Of a stretch of 64,000 nt of DNA, positions 1-8,547 are shown piece by piece. Under the pieces are notes generated by a model. That model saw nothing but the letters and a program-made list of their open reading frames with translations. It did no database searches and was not told the DNA's origin. Origin of the DNA: Curtobacterium sp. PhB115 (GTDB taxonomy: Bacteria; Actinomycetota; Actinomycetes; Actinomycetales; Microbacteriaceae); NCBI RefSeq assembly GCF_003752025.1, contig NZ_RJKR01000005.1, forward strand, positions 718,234 through 782,233. Direction: 5' to 3'. Every line of letters starts with the position of its first letter. The stretch's first letter is position 1. Both the position numbers and the translations under genes were made by a program.

Positions 1-227
1 GCCGGCCCGAGCGAGGCCTGCTGGATCGCGCCGGTGAAGTTCGACAGGTCCCACGAGCCGGGCAGGGCGAGCGGTGACTCGAAGATGCCGTCGTTGTCCT
101 TGAACGACGACACCACGAAGTAGTAGAAGGGCAGGATCAGCAGGGCGGCGTAGATCCACGCCACGGTGCCGCTGGTGATGGAGCCGATCCGGTCTCGCAG
201 CCGGATGCCGGCGGTGGGCTTCGCCAA
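1..227 (-). CDS. Sugar ABC transporter permease, MalG-type (partial, 3' end outside window)
   Basis: Only the N-terminal 75 residues are inside the window. They read AKPTAGIRLRDRIGS after the start, then a first membrane helix (WIYAALLILPFYYFVVSSF) followed by KDNDGIFESP, which is typical of MalG-type inner-membrane permeases of carbohydrate ABC importers (CUT1). I chose a TTG start at 225-227 because GGGAGA lies six bases upstream and the gap to the preceding gene is 31 bp. It is the third gene of an operon with a binding lipoprotein and a MalF-type permease. The substrate is unknown. The neighbouring glycosidase suggests an oligosaccharide. Confidence 0.8.
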   Translation of the reverse strand, partial: MAKPTAGIRLRDRIGSITSGTVAWIYAALLILPFYYFVVSSFKDNDGIFESPLALPGSWDLSNFTGAIQQASLGP

Positions 228-258
228 GGTGGTCTCCCGGGTTCTGTCGGTGGGCTGG

Positions 259-1194
259 TCAGTGGGTCTTGCGGAGGACGCGGCGGATGACGAACATGCC
301 GGCGAGCCCGAGGACGAACAGCACGACGCCGACCGCCTGGCTGTAGCCGAGGTCGGTGTCCACGAACGCCTTCTGGTACACGAGGTACGACAGGGTCGTG
401 GTCGCCGTGCCCGGTCCGCCCTGGGTCAGGAGCAGCACGTTCTGCGCCGAGCTGAACAGCATCGACAGGAACTGCAGCATCGCGACGACGCCGATGAAGT
501 CCCGCGCGATCGGCCAGTACACGCCCCACGCCAGACGCCACGAACCGGCACCGTCCATCCGCGCGGCCTGCACGACCTCAGTGTCGACGCCGTCGAGTCG
601 GCTGGCGATGAGCACGGCCGAGTACCCGATGCCCGCCCACAGGTCGACGACGATGAGCGCCCCGAGCGCCGTCGCGGGATCGGCGAGCCAGGCCTTGCCG
701 CCGATGCCGAGCGTCTCGAGCACCCCGTTGACCAGGCCGTCGGGGTTGAGCATGGCGTAGAACATCATCGCCGTGGCCGGGGCCGAGATCAGTGCCGGGA
801 TGAACAGCAGGTAGCGCAGGACCCTGTGCCCGCGGGGCTTCTGCACGACGTGGAACGCGAGCAGGAACGCCAGCACGATCATGATGGGCAGCCCGACCAC
901 GATCTGGATCGTGCTGTTCCGGACGGCGGCCCAGAAGGTCTCGTCGGAGAACAGCACCCGGAAGTTGTCGAGCCCGGCGAACGTCGGCGACACGAGCATC
1001 CCCGGCCAGCTCAGGAACGCGATCACGATCATCGCCGCGACCGGCCCGATCATGAACAGGCCGTACCAGACGAGCGCGGGGATCGCGAAGGTCGGGAAGC
1101 TGCCGCGGGCGGTGCCGACGGCTCGGGAACGACGGACCGGACCGGGCGGGGTGGCCGCGGTGCGGACGGGTGGTTCCTCGACGAGCACTGCCAT
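259..1194 (-). CDS. Sugar ABC transporter permease, MalF-type
   Basis: A 311-residue polytopic membrane protein. The first helix is near residues 33-55 (ALVWYGLFMIGPVAAMIVIA) and a BPD_transp-1 (MetI-like) core follows. The cytoplasmic EAA loop that docks the ATPase is recognisable as QAARMDGAGSWR near residue 215. It forms the channel of a carbohydrate ABC importer with the MalG-type partner downstream. The ATG is preceded by AAGGAG. It sits 28 bp after the binding-protein gene, so it is co-transcribed. No ATPase gene is in the window, so a shared MsiK/UgpC-type ATPase encoded elsewhere is likely (inference). Confidence 0.92.
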   Translation of the reverse strand: MAVLVEEPPVRTAATPPGPVRRSRAVGTARGSFPTFAIPALVWYGLFMIGPVAAMIVIAFLSWPGMLVSPTFAGLDNFRVLFSDETFWAAVRNSTIQIVVGLPIMIVLAFLLAFHVVQKPRGHRVLRYLLFIPALISAPATAMMFYAMLNPDGLVNGVLETLGIGGKAWLADPATALGALIVVDLWAGIGYSAVLIASRLDGVDTEVVQAARMDGAGSWRLAWGVYWPIARDFIGVVAMLQFLSMLFSSAQNVLLLTQGGPGTATTTLSYLVYQKAFVDTDLGYSQAVGVVLFVLGLAGMFVIRRVLRKTH

Positions 1195-1222
1195 GGGGAG
1201 CTCCTTCTCGGGGGGTGGGGTG

Positions 1223-2512
1223 TCAGGCGGCCGTGTAGGCGCGCTCGAAGAGGTCGATGATGCGGTCGGCCGAGGTGCCGGAGCCGAACGCGAGCGAGGT
1301 CGCGCGGATCATCGGCTCGTACGCGGAGTCGGGCACGAGCAGGTCGGGCAGCATCACCGGGGTGACCTGGTCGTCGGTGAGCTTCGCGGCCTGGGCGACG
1401 AGCGGGAAGTCCCGGCTGACGGTGTCGGTGATCCGGCTCATGTCGCGGCCGGAGTCCAGGACGAACTCGCTCGTGACGGCCGACGAGTACAGGTACTGCA
1501 CGAACGGCTTGATGAGGTCGAGCTTCGCCCGGCCGTTCTCGCTGATCCAGATGCCGTGGCCGTTGTAGCTCTTGATGACGCTCGGGTGCGCGATGGCGGC
1601 GTCCTTCGAGGGAACCGGCCAGCCGCCCACCGTGACCTCCTTCGCGCGTTCCTTCGACACCAGGGCGAGCGCCGACGACATCGCGGGCACGATCGCGGCC
1701 TTGCGGGTGTTGAACTGCGTGAGCTCGGAGTCCGACGTGAAGCCCTGCACCGAGTCCACGAAGACACCGGCGTCGCGGAGCTCGACGAAGTGCTCGACAC
1801 CGCGGACGGCGCCCGGGCTGTCCGAGATCTTGCCGGTCGAGAACACCGTCGCGGCTTCGTCCTGCGAGACGAAGCCCTGGATGACCTGCATCAGCAGCTT
1901 CTGTCCGCTCCAGTCCGAACCGCCCACGGTGACCGGCCCGATGCCGGCGGCGCGCAGTCGATCCGCCGCCGCGATGAGCTGGTCCGAGGTGGTCGGGATC
2001 TCGCTGACACCGGCCTGCTCGAGCAGCGCGGTGTTGAACGACACCGGCCAGTTCGTCCGGGTGAAGGGGAACGCGCGGACGCGGCCCTGCTCGTCGGTCC
2101 ACTCAGCGATCGCCTCGGGGATGATCTTGTCCCGCAGGTCCCACTCGTCGAGGTACCGGCTGACGTCGATGGTGGCGTCCTCGCCCGTCCAGGAAAGCGT
2201 GCGCCCGACCATGTTCACGATGGCGACGTCGGCTTCCTTCCCCGCGAGCGAGCTCGTCTCGAAGACGATCGGCAGGTCGGACCCGTTCGACAGCAGTGCC
2301 ACCTTGCGGGAGGTCCGTCGGCGGTAGGCGGCGACCACGTCCGTGAACGTCTGCGCGCCCGCGACGGCGCCGCTGAGCTGCGTGTGCACGCTCAGGGTCC
2401 CCGGTCCGCTCGAGGCCGGTGTGAGCGCGCTGCACCCGGCGAGGATCGGTGCGAGTAGCCCGGCTCCGAGCCCGGCTCCGAGGAGGGTGCGCCTGCTGAT
2501 GCCGTCCGTCAC
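1223..2512 (-). CDS. Extracellular sugar-binding lipoprotein of ABC importer
   Basis: A 429-residue solute-binding protein. The N-terminus carries a twin arginine (R7-R8 in SRRTLLGAG), a hydrophobic stretch and a lipobox LAGC with Cys27, so it is probably exported by Tat and lipid-anchored outside the membrane. The body reads like family 1 carbohydrate-binding proteins. The GTG start follows a strong AAGGAGG. It is the first gene of the importer operon and is divergent from the lacI-type regulator. One of the two operator-like palindromes lies 47-60 bp upstream of its start, so sugar-dependent repression is the simplest reading. Confidence 0.92.
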   Translation of the reverse strand: MTDGISRRTLLGAGLGAGLLAPILAGCSALTPASSGPGTLSVHTQLSGAVAGAQTFTDVVAAYRRRTSRKVALLSNGSDLPIVFETSSLAGKEADVAIVNMVGRTLSWTGEDATIDVSRYLDEWDLRDKIIPEAIAEWTDEQGRVRAFPFTRTNWPVSFNTALLEQAGVSEIPTTSDQLIAAADRLRAAGIGPVTVGGSDWSGQKLLMQVIQGFVSQDEAATVFSTGKISDSPGAVRGVEHFVELRDAGVFVDSVQGFTSDSELTQFNTRKAAIVPAMSSALALVSKERAKEVTVGGWPVPSKDAAIAHPSVIKSYNGHGIWISENGRAKLDLIKPFVQYLYSSAVTSEFVLDSGRDMSRITDTVSRDFPLVAQAAKLTDDQVTPVMLPDLLVPDSAYEPMIRATSLAFGSGTSADRIIDLFERAYTAA

Positions 2513-2558
2513 GGTGCCTCCTTGGCAGTGGAAGGTGGAGCGGTTCTCGATGCATTGG

Positions 2559-2572
2559 GTACAGCGGTGTAC
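2559..2572. promoter_or_regulatory. LacI-type operator, copy 1
   Basis: GTACAGCGGTGTAC is an inverted repeat (GTACA/TGTAC around GCGG) in the divergent promoter region, on the side of the importer operon. It shares GTAnAGCGGTnTAC with copy 2, which is in reverse orientation. Confidence 0.7.
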
Positions 2573-2589
2573 TTCAGGTGACGAGCAAC

Positions 2590-2603
2590 GTATACCGCTT
2601 TAC
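2590..2603. promoter_or_regulatory. LacI-type operator, copy 2, overlapping the lacI -35 box
   Basis: Read on the minus strand this is GTAAAGCGGTATAC. Its centre is 31 bp (about three helical turns) from that of copy 1. It overlaps the -35 element TTTACA (2599-2604), which is followed after 17 bp by TACGCT (2622-2627), so the regulator probably represses itself. Confidence 0.7.
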
Positions 2604-2634
2604 ACGACAGGGTCAAGCCTCTACGCTCGACCGC

Positions 2635-3744
2635 ATGAGCGACACCACCGCGGGAGCCGTCGACCGGCGTCGAGTCACGATCGCGCAGGTCGCGAAGCGC
2701 GCCGGCGTCTCGACCTCGGCGGTCTCGCACGTCTTCAACGGCCGGCCGAACGTCTCGGCCGCCACCGCCGCACGCATCCGCAAGGCCGCCGACGACCTGA
2801 ACTGGCGACCGAACCTGGCGAGCCGCAAGCTCTCGGGGTCGGCCGGCCGCAGTCTCGGGCTGGTGCTCGCCCGGTCGCGGGACACGTTCCAGCGCGACCC
2901 GTTCACGATGCGTCTGATCGCGGGGCTCACCGAACCCCTCGCCGCGATCGGCTGGTCGCTCTCCGTCACCCTGGTGCAGGCCGACGACGAAGCAGCCGTC
3001 TACCGCCAGTGGTGGACCGAGCAGCGCGTCGACGGGTTCCTGCTGGTCGACGTCCGCACCGACGACCCGCGCGTCTCGATGCTGCAGCACCTCTCCGCCC
3101 CGGCCGTGATGCTCGGCGCACCGATCCCGGGCAGCACCGTCCCCGCGGTGACGGTGAGCGACGCCGACGCGACCGAAGCGCTGCTCGACCACCTCGGGCA
3201 ACTCGGGCACCGCCGGATCGCCCGTGTCGGCGACGGCCCGGCACTCGCCCACACCGGCGCCCGCGACGCTCGCTTCACCGCCGCCGCCGGCCGACGCGGT
3301 GTGGACGCGCTCGTCCTCGGTTGGCGCGCCGACGCCGAGGACCCCGTCGCCGACCTCCTCGGCCGCCTCGACGGCGCCACGGCGATCGTCCTCGACGGTG
3401 AGGCGATCGCGGCCGAGGTGGTGGCGCACGCCCCCGAGCTCGGCGTCCGCGTGCCGGAGGACCTGTCCGTCGTCGCGTGGGAGGACTCGTGGGTGTCCTC
3501 GATCGTCCGGCCGTCGCTCACCGCGCTCGACGCCCCGGTCGAGGAATCGGCCCGCACCGCCGTGGCGCTGGTCGAGCGGCTCGCGCGTGGTGACGAGGTC
3601 GCCGACGCCGAGGTCGGCGGACGCGCACTGCACGTCCGCGGCTCGACCGGACCGGCACCGAGCACCGACGCCGCGACCGCCAGCACTGGCGCCGCCGCGA
3701 CCGGCGCCGCCGCCGCGCCCGCCACCGAAGGAGGAGACCGATGA
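2635..3744 (+). CDS. LacI-family transcriptional regulator
   Basis: A 369-residue repressor. The LacI helix-turn-helix is at about residues 12-35 (IAQVAKRAGVSTSAVSHVFN), with the hinge RKAADDLNWRPN, then a periplasmic-binding-protein-like sugar-sensing domain. The tail is an Ala/Thr-rich low-complexity stretch. I chose the ATG at 2635 because TTTACA-N17-TACGCT ends seven bases before it, which implies a leaderless transcript; an upstream in-frame GTG would lie ahead of this promoter. It overlaps the glycosidase start by ATGA, so the two are translationally coupled. It probably controls the importer and glycosidase through the two operators. Confidence 0.93.
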   Translation: MSDTTAGAVDRRRVTIAQVAKRAGVSTSAVSHVFNGRPNVSAATAARIRKAADDLNWRPNLASRKLSGSAGRSLGLVLARSRDTFQRDPFTMRLIAGLTEPLAAIGWSLSVTLVQADDEAAVYRQWWTEQRVDGFLLVDVRTDDPRVSMLQHLSAPAVMLGAPIPGSTVPAVTVSDADATEALLDHLGQLGHRRIARVGDGPALAHTGARDARFTAAAGRRGVDALVLGWRADAEDPVADLLGRLDGATAIVLDGEAIAAEVVAHAPELGVRVPEDLSVVAWEDSWVSSIVRPSLTALDAPVEESARTAVALVERLARGDEVADAEVGGRALHVRGSTGPAPSTDAATASTGAAATGAAAAPATEGGDR

Positions 3745-4985
3745 CCATCGCCACGCGCTTCGGCGTGAACTACGTGCCGTCGACCGACTGGATGTTCCAG
3801 TGGCAGTCCGTCGACGAGAGCGCGATCCGCCGCGACCTCGAGGCGATCGCGACCCTCGGCCTCGACCACGTCCGGCTCTTCCCCCTGTGGCCCACGCTGC
3901 AGCCGAACCGCACGCTCATCCGCCGCAAGGCGCTGGAGGACGTCGCCCTCGTGGTCGACGTCGCCGCCGAGTTCGAGCTGGACGCCAGCGTCGACGTCGT
4001 GCAGGGGCACATGTCCGGGTTCGACTTCGTGCCCGCGTGGCTCGTGAACTGGCACGACGGCAACATGTTCACCGACCAGCCGGCGATCGACGCGCAGGCC
4101 GCCCTGGTCGCCGCCGTGTACGAGGCCGTCCGGGACCGCCCGAACTTCACCGGCCTGACCCTGGGCAACGAGCTCAACCAGTTCCAGCCGCCGAACCCCG
4201 CCGCGATGCCGGCCGACACGGCGCAGGTGACGCACTGGCTCGAGTCCCTGCTCGGCGCGCCACGTGACAAGGACCGGCGGCACGTCGTCACGCACTCCGA
4301 GAACGACCACCTCTGGTACCGCGACGGCCACCCGTTCGTGCCGGCCCACGCCAGCCGCCTGGGCGACGTGACGACCGTGCACTCCTGGGTCTTCAACGGC
4401 GTCGCGGACCGGTACGGGGCCCTGTCCGACGAGTCCGTCCGGCACGCGGAGTGGATGATCGAGCTCGCCCGCGCGTTCGCCACCGACCTCGACCGGCCCG
4501 TCTGGCTGCAGGAGGTCGGTGCGCCCGACCGGCACCTGGCCGAGTCCGAGATGCCCGAGTTCCTCGAGCGCACGGTCGCCGCAGCCCTCACCACCGAACG
4601 CCTGCACGCGGTCACCTGGTGGTGCTCGCACGACGTCTCCCGCGACCTCGGCGACTTCAAGGACCTGGAGTACTCCCTCGGCCTGCTCGACGTGGACAAC
4701 CGGGTGAAGCCGCTCGGCCGCCGCTACGCCGAGGTCGTCGCCGACGCCCGTCGCTCGACTCCGACACCGTCACCCCGCGCGAGCGCCGTGGTGGTCGACG
4801 TCGACGACGCCGACCTGCCCCTCCGTCGTGCGGACCTGGCTCCGGGTGGTGCGGTCTTCGACCGCTGGCACCGGCTGCGCGCCGCCGGCGAGGCGGTCGC
4901 GGTGGTCACCAGCCGGACCGCCGCGGACCCTGCGGCACTCGCGGCGCGGGGTGTGACCCGGGTGGTCGAGTCCGCAGCGGTCTGA
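3741..4985 (+). CDS. Clan GH-A glycoside hydrolase (GH5-like)
   Basis: A 414-residue TIM-barrel glycosidase. The acid/base is predicted to be E144 in GNELNQ, and the nucleophile E258 in VWLQEVGAP; this spacing fits retaining GH-A enzymes such as endo-mannanase or beta-glucanase-like GH5. There is no signal peptide, so it acts in the cytoplasm, probably on oligosaccharides brought in by the divergent ABC importer. The start overlaps the lacI stop (ATGA). The last ~60 residues after the barrel (VVDVDDADLPLRRADL onward) look like an added segment of unknown role. The precise substrate cannot be told from sequence alone. Confidence 0.8.
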   Translation: MTIATRFGVNYVPSTDWMFQWQSVDESAIRRDLEAIATLGLDHVRLFPLWPTLQPNRTLIRRKALEDVALVVDVAAEFELDASVDVVQGHMSGFDFVPAWLVNWHDGNMFTDQPAIDAQAALVAAVYEAVRDRPNFTGLTLGNELNQFQPPNPAAMPADTAQVTHWLESLLGAPRDKDRRHVVTHSENDHLWYRDGHPFVPAHASRLGDVTTVHSWVFNGVADRYGALSDESVRHAEWMIELARAFATDLDRPVWLQEVGAPDRHLAESEMPEFLERTVAAALTTERLHAVTWWCSHDVSRDLGDFKDLEYSLGLLDVDNRVKPLGRRYAEVVADARRSTPTPSPRASAVVVDVDDADLPLRRADLAPGGAVFDRWHRLRAAGEAVAVVTSRTAADPAALAARGVTRVVESAAV

Positions 4986-4996
4986 CGGGCGCGCGT

Positions 4997-5038
4997 CGCG
5001 CCTCCCGTCCGAGGACCGACAGGCGGACTGGAGGCGCG
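4997..5038. terminator. Palindromic element, family A, at a convergent junction
   Basis: The arms 4997-5011 (CGCGCCTCCCGTCCG) and 5024-5038 (CGGACTGGAGGCGCG) pair over 15 bp with one mismatch. It lies between the ends of the converging glycosidase and esterase genes, and is likely a bidirectional terminator. Both arms recur exactly, in inverted order, at 16558-16601. Confidence 0.7.
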
Positions 5039-5045
5039 GATCGCG

Positions 5046-5789
5046 TCAGTCGGTCAGCACGCGCTGGTACCGCAGCCAGTTCTCGCAGAGCCGCGTCCAC
5101 TGGGACGTGTGCGGCTCACGCACGGCGGTGCCGAGCCCGTGGCGTCCGTGCGGGAAGACGTGCACCTCGACGTCCACCTCGTTCCGGACCAGGGCATCGG
5201 CGTACGACAGCGTGTTCGACGCGCGGACGATCCGGTCGTCGGCCGTCGTCCACACGAAGGTCGGCGGGGTCCGGGCGTCGACGCGTGTCTCCATCGACAG
5301 CTCGCGCCGCTGCCGCCAGGTCGGGGCGTCGCCGAGCAGTCCGACGACCGGACGTGGCCGGGTGGGGTGCTCCATCGTGACGACGGGGTAGCTGAGCACG
5401 CAGAACGCGGGGCGCTCGAGCGCGGGGTCGTCGATGCCGTTCGCCAGCGACGCCGCGAGGTGCCCGCCCGCGCTCGAGCCGGCGACGCCGATGCGCTCGG
5501 TGTCGATCGCGAGCCCGGTGTCCGCCGCGGCCCGGCCCGAGCGCAGCCAGCTGAAGACCCGGCGGGTGGCGTCGATCGGCTCCGGGTGGAGCGGGCCGAC
5601 CGTGCCCTGCGACCGGAGCGGGTACCGGAACAGGAACGCGTGCAGCCCGACCGCGGCGAACCAGTCGGCGACCGGTTCGGAGCTCGCACGGCCGTGCTCC
5701 TCGTAGCCGCCACCAGGCAGGACGATCACGGCCGGACGGGAACCGCCGCGGGAGCTCGGGCGTACCGTGATGCCGTCGGGCGTGTGCAT
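5046..5789 (-). CDS. Alpha/beta hydrolase (esterase/acetyl-esterase-like)
   Basis: A 247-residue cytoplasmic serine hydrolase. It shows the oxyanion loop LPGGGYEEHG, the nucleophile elbow GSSAG (S106), an acid near D184-D185 in TADDRIV, and a histidine in HGRHGLG (H217). This resembles BD-FAE/Aes-type esterases that remove acetyl or feruloyl groups from sugars, which would suit the adjacent glycosidase, though that link is inference. An upstream in-frame extension is rejected because TAGGGT lies seven bases before the ATG at 5789, a good leaderless -10. Confidence 0.85.
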   Translation of the reverse strand: MHTPDGITVRPSSRGGSRPAVIVLPGGGYEEHGRASSEPVADWFAAVGLHAFLFRYPLRSQGTVGPLHPEPIDATRRVFSWLRSGRAAADTGLAIDTERIGVAGSSAGGHLAASLANGIDDPALERPAFCVLSYPVVTMEHPTRPRPVVGLLGDAPTWRQRRELSMETRVDARTPPTFVWTTADDRIVRASNTLSYADALVRNEVDVEVHVFPHGRHGLGTAVREPHTSQWTRLCENWLRYQRVLTD

Positions 5790-5879
5790 GGCGCCGACCC
5801 TACTGTTCCGGCGCGGATCGCTGCCGATCCACACAGGAAGCCCATCGGGTGCGGACGAGCACCTTGCGGCAGTTGTAAC

Positions 5880-5896
5880 TTTGCAGGCAGCGCAAA
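5880..5896. promoter_or_regulatory. Inverted repeat upstream of the efflux pump
   Basis: TTTGC-N7-GCAAA sits in the only AT-rich patch before the DHA2 pump start. It could be an operator for a regulator encoded elsewhere, since no TetR or MarR gene is adjacent. Confidence 0.35.
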
Positions 5897-5939
5897 ATTC
5901 TTCGTTCCGCCAGCGCATCGGTACCGGGAGACCCTGCTC

Positions 5940-8462
5940 ATGACCCAGACGGCGACCGCACCCGCGGCCCCCACCACGGCGTCCAACGTCGTGATGAACC
6001 ACCGACAGATCCTGTTGGTGATCTACGGCCTGATGGCCGGGATGTTCCTCGGCGCCCTCGACCAGACGATCGTCGGCACCGCGATCCGGACCATCGGCGA
6101 CGATCTGCACGGCCTCGACCAGCAGGCCTGGGTCACCACCGGGTACCTGATCGCCTCGACGGTCACGACGCCGATCTACGGCAAGCTCTCCGACATCTTC
6201 GGCCGCCGCCCGCTGTTCATCACCGCGATCGGCATCTTCATCGTCGGCTCGTTCGCCGCGTCGTTCTCCACGTCGATGCTCATGCTCGCCGGGTTCCGCG
6301 CGCTGCAGGGCCTCGGCGCCGGTGGCCTGATGTCGCTCCCCCTGGCGATCATGGGCGACATGCTCGCCCCCCGCGAGCGGGCGAAGTACCAGGGCTACTT
6401 CCTCGCCGTGTTCGGCATCTCCTCGGTCATCGGACCGCTCGTCGGCGGTGTCTTCGCCGGTGCGAGCGAACTGCTCTTCATCTCCGGCTGGCGCTGGGTG
6501 TTCCTGATCAACGTGCCGATCGGCGTCATCGCGCTGTTCATGGTGCTGACGTTCCTGCACCTGCCGAAGTTCGGCGACCGCGGCAAGCCCCGCATCGACT
6601 GGTGGGGCGCGACGCTCGTCATCGTCACCCTCGTGCCGCTTCTCCTGATCGCCGAGCAGGGCCGCGAATGGGGTTGGAGCTCCCCCGGCGCCTTCGCCTG
6701 CTACGGCATCGGCGCGGCCGGGTTGATCGCGTTCATCATCGTCGAACGGGCGATGGGCAGCGACGCGATCCTGCCGATGAAGCTCTTCGGCTCGCGGGTG
6801 TTCTCGATGGCCGCGATCCTGTCGGTGCTCGTCGGCTTCGGGATGTTCGGCGCGATGCTGACGATCCCGCTGTACCTGCAGATCGTGAAGGGCGTCACGC
6901 CCACCGAGTCCGGGTTCGCGATGCTCCCGATGGTGCTCGGCCTGATGATCTCCTCGATCGCCTCCGGCCAGATCATCTCGCGGACCGGCAACTACCAGGT
7001 CTTCCCGATCACCGGCACCGCCTTCACCGCGATCGGCTTCACGGTCCTGACGTTCCTGACGGCGGACCGGCCGCTCTGGTTCCTGATGCTCGGCATGTTC
7101 GGCATCGGACTCGGGCTCGGGCAGCTCATGCAGACGCTGACCCTGGCGGCGCAGAACTCGGTGTCCCCGCGGGACATCGGTGTCGCGACCAGTGCGGCGA
7201 CGTTCTTCCGGCAGATCGGCGGCACCATGGGCACCGCGGTGCTCCTGTCCGTGCTGTTCACGCTGATGCCGACGAACATCACGGCCGCGATGCAGAACGA
7301 GACCGACCTGAAGAGCGCCCTCAACGCCGCCCTGACGCCCTCCGTCGCGAACGCGTCCGAGAACAAGGGCGTGATGGACCAGATCTGGAACAAGATCGTC
7401 GACCCCGTGCAGAAGAACGTGCAGGACTCTCTGAACAAGGGTGCGGTGCAGGCGAAGGAAGCGGCCGACGCAGCCGTGACGAAGCAGGTCACCGCGGCCG
7501 TGCAGCAGCAGGTCGCCGCCGGCGAGCTCCCCTCCGCGGCCGCCGACACCGTCATCACCCAGCAGGTCGACGACGCGAAGCCCGCCGCCGAGCAGCAGGC
7601 GCTCGAGACCGCGGCGTCGAAGGCCAACGCCGAGGTCGTCGACGGGACGCTGCAGGTCGACTACTCCGACAAGGCGCAGCGCGAGAACGTCGTCGACGAG
7701 GTCGCTCCGACGATCATCAAGCAGCTGAAGAGCGGCGACTCGAGCGCGAGCTCGTCGGGGTCCGCCGCGACGAGTGACACCTCGTTCCTGAACGGGGCGG
7801 ACAAGCGGCTCACCCGCCCGTTCCTCGTCGGGTTCAGCGACTCGGCCGTCCGCGTGTACTACGTCGGCCTCGCGGTGATCCTGCTCGCGTTCGTCCTGAC
7901 GTGGTTCTTCCGGGTGCCGCCGCTCCGCAAGACCTCGGCGCTGCAGGAGCAGGCCGACGCCCAGCGGACCGCCAAGGCAGACGCCGACGCCGACGCCGAT
8001 CGGCTGACCGTCGACGCACAGGGTGCCGCGGCCGGCTCCGGGGCGCTCGTGTCGCCGGACACCGGCCCGATGCGGGCCGTGCCGACGTCGCCCGACGTCC
8101 CCGCGCAGCCGCGATCGGCCCGGGCAGCGGGCTCGTCCGACGTGTCGGTGCTGCCGAACGACGCGCTACCGAACGACGCCTTGCCGAACGACGCCCTGCC
8201 GAACGACGCGCTGCCTGCCGCGGGCTCGTCGGACGACACCCGTGCTCCGCTGCCGAACGCCACGACCCACGGCGCGCACTCGGCGGCCGCGCCGGTCGAC
8301 GAGCCGCCGACCACCACCGGTGCCATCCGGACCCGCGCGGCCCACGCTGCCCCGGCCGTCGACCCGGCCACCCCCGCGGCGGGAGCCGACCCGGCGGAGG
8401 CGAGCCGTGCCTCCAGGCCGGACGAGGGCGACCACCCGCACGGCCGCCACTCGGCCGAGTAG
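5940..8462 (+). CDS. DHA2-family MFS efflux transporter with long loop and repeat tail
   Basis: An 840-residue drug:proton antiporter-like protein (14-helix EmrB/QacA type). The signature LDQTIVGTAI is in helix 1 (D41). After helix 13 there is an unusually long soluble, helix-forming, Gln/Ala/Lys-rich loop of about 170 residues (roughly 445-615), then a final helix and a ~190-residue disordered tail. The tail holds four tandem LPNDA units. The ATG at 5940 has GGGAG nine bases upstream; the open frame continues far upstream but reads as non-coding. It stands alone between an esterase and a methyltransferase. The substrate is unknown. Confidence 0.92.
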   Translation: MTQTATAPAAPTTASNVVMNHRQILLVIYGLMAGMFLGALDQTIVGTAIRTIGDDLHGLDQQAWVTTGYLIASTVTTPIYGKLSDIFGRRPLFITAIGIFIVGSFAASFSTSMLMLAGFRALQGLGAGGLMSLPLAIMGDMLAPRERAKYQGYFLAVFGISSVIGPLVGGVFAGASELLFISGWRWVFLINVPIGVIALFMVLTFLHLPKFGDRGKPRIDWWGATLVIVTLVPLLLIAEQGREWGWSSPGAFACYGIGAAGLIAFIIVERAMGSDAILPMKLFGSRVFSMAAILSVLVGFGMFGAMLTIPLYLQIVKGVTPTESGFAMLPMVLGLMISSIASGQIISRTGNYQVFPITGTAFTAIGFTVLTFLTADRPLWFLMLGMFGIGLGLGQLMQTLTLAAQNSVSPRDIGVATSAATFFRQIGGTMGTAVLLSVLFTLMPTNITAAMQNETDLKSALNAALTPSVANASENKGVMDQIWNKIVDPVQKNVQDSLNKGAVQAKEAADAAVTKQVTAAVQQQVAAGELPSAAADTVITQQVDDAKPAAEQQALETAASKANAEVVDGTLQVDYSDKAQRENVVDEVAPTIIKQLKSGDSSASSSGSAATSDTSFLNGADKRLTRPFLVGFSDSAVRVYYVGLAVILLAFVLTWFFRVPPLRKTSALQEQADAQRTAKADADADADRLTVDAQGAAAGSGALVSPDTGPMRAVPTSPDVPAQPRSARAAGSSDVSVLPNDALPNDALPNDALPNDALPAAGSSDDTRAPLPNATTHGAHSAAAPVDEPPTTTGAIRTRAAHAAPAVDPATPAAGADPAEASRASRPDEGDHPHGRHSAE
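8151..8215. repeat. 15-bp tandem repeat coding LPNDA x4
   Basis: Four units of CTGCCGAACGACGCG with third-base variation plus a partial fifth, in frame in the cytoplasmic tail of the DHA2 pump. Whole-codon units allow length change without a frameshift. Confidence 0.9.
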
Positions 8463-8473
8463 CCAGCCGCAGG

Positions 8474-8531
8474 CACGCGCCTTCCGACAGAACACGAGAC
8501 GATCGAATCGTGTTTCGTCGGAAGGCGCGTG
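8474..8531. terminator. Long palindrome between convergent genes
   Basis: The outer arms 8474-8488 (CACGCGCCTTCCGAC) and 8517-8531 pair perfectly over 15 bp. An inner AACACGA/TCGTGTT stem extends the hairpin almost to the tip. It is a likely bidirectional terminator for the pump and the methyltransferase. Confidence 0.8.
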
Positions 8532-8547
8532 TTCCGTTCGGCGCCAC

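Noticed and set aside
5109..5939. N-terminal extension of the DHA2 pump upstream of 5940
   Set aside because: It is antisense to the esterase and contains no pump homology. The ATG at 5940 has an SD and begins where the family begins.
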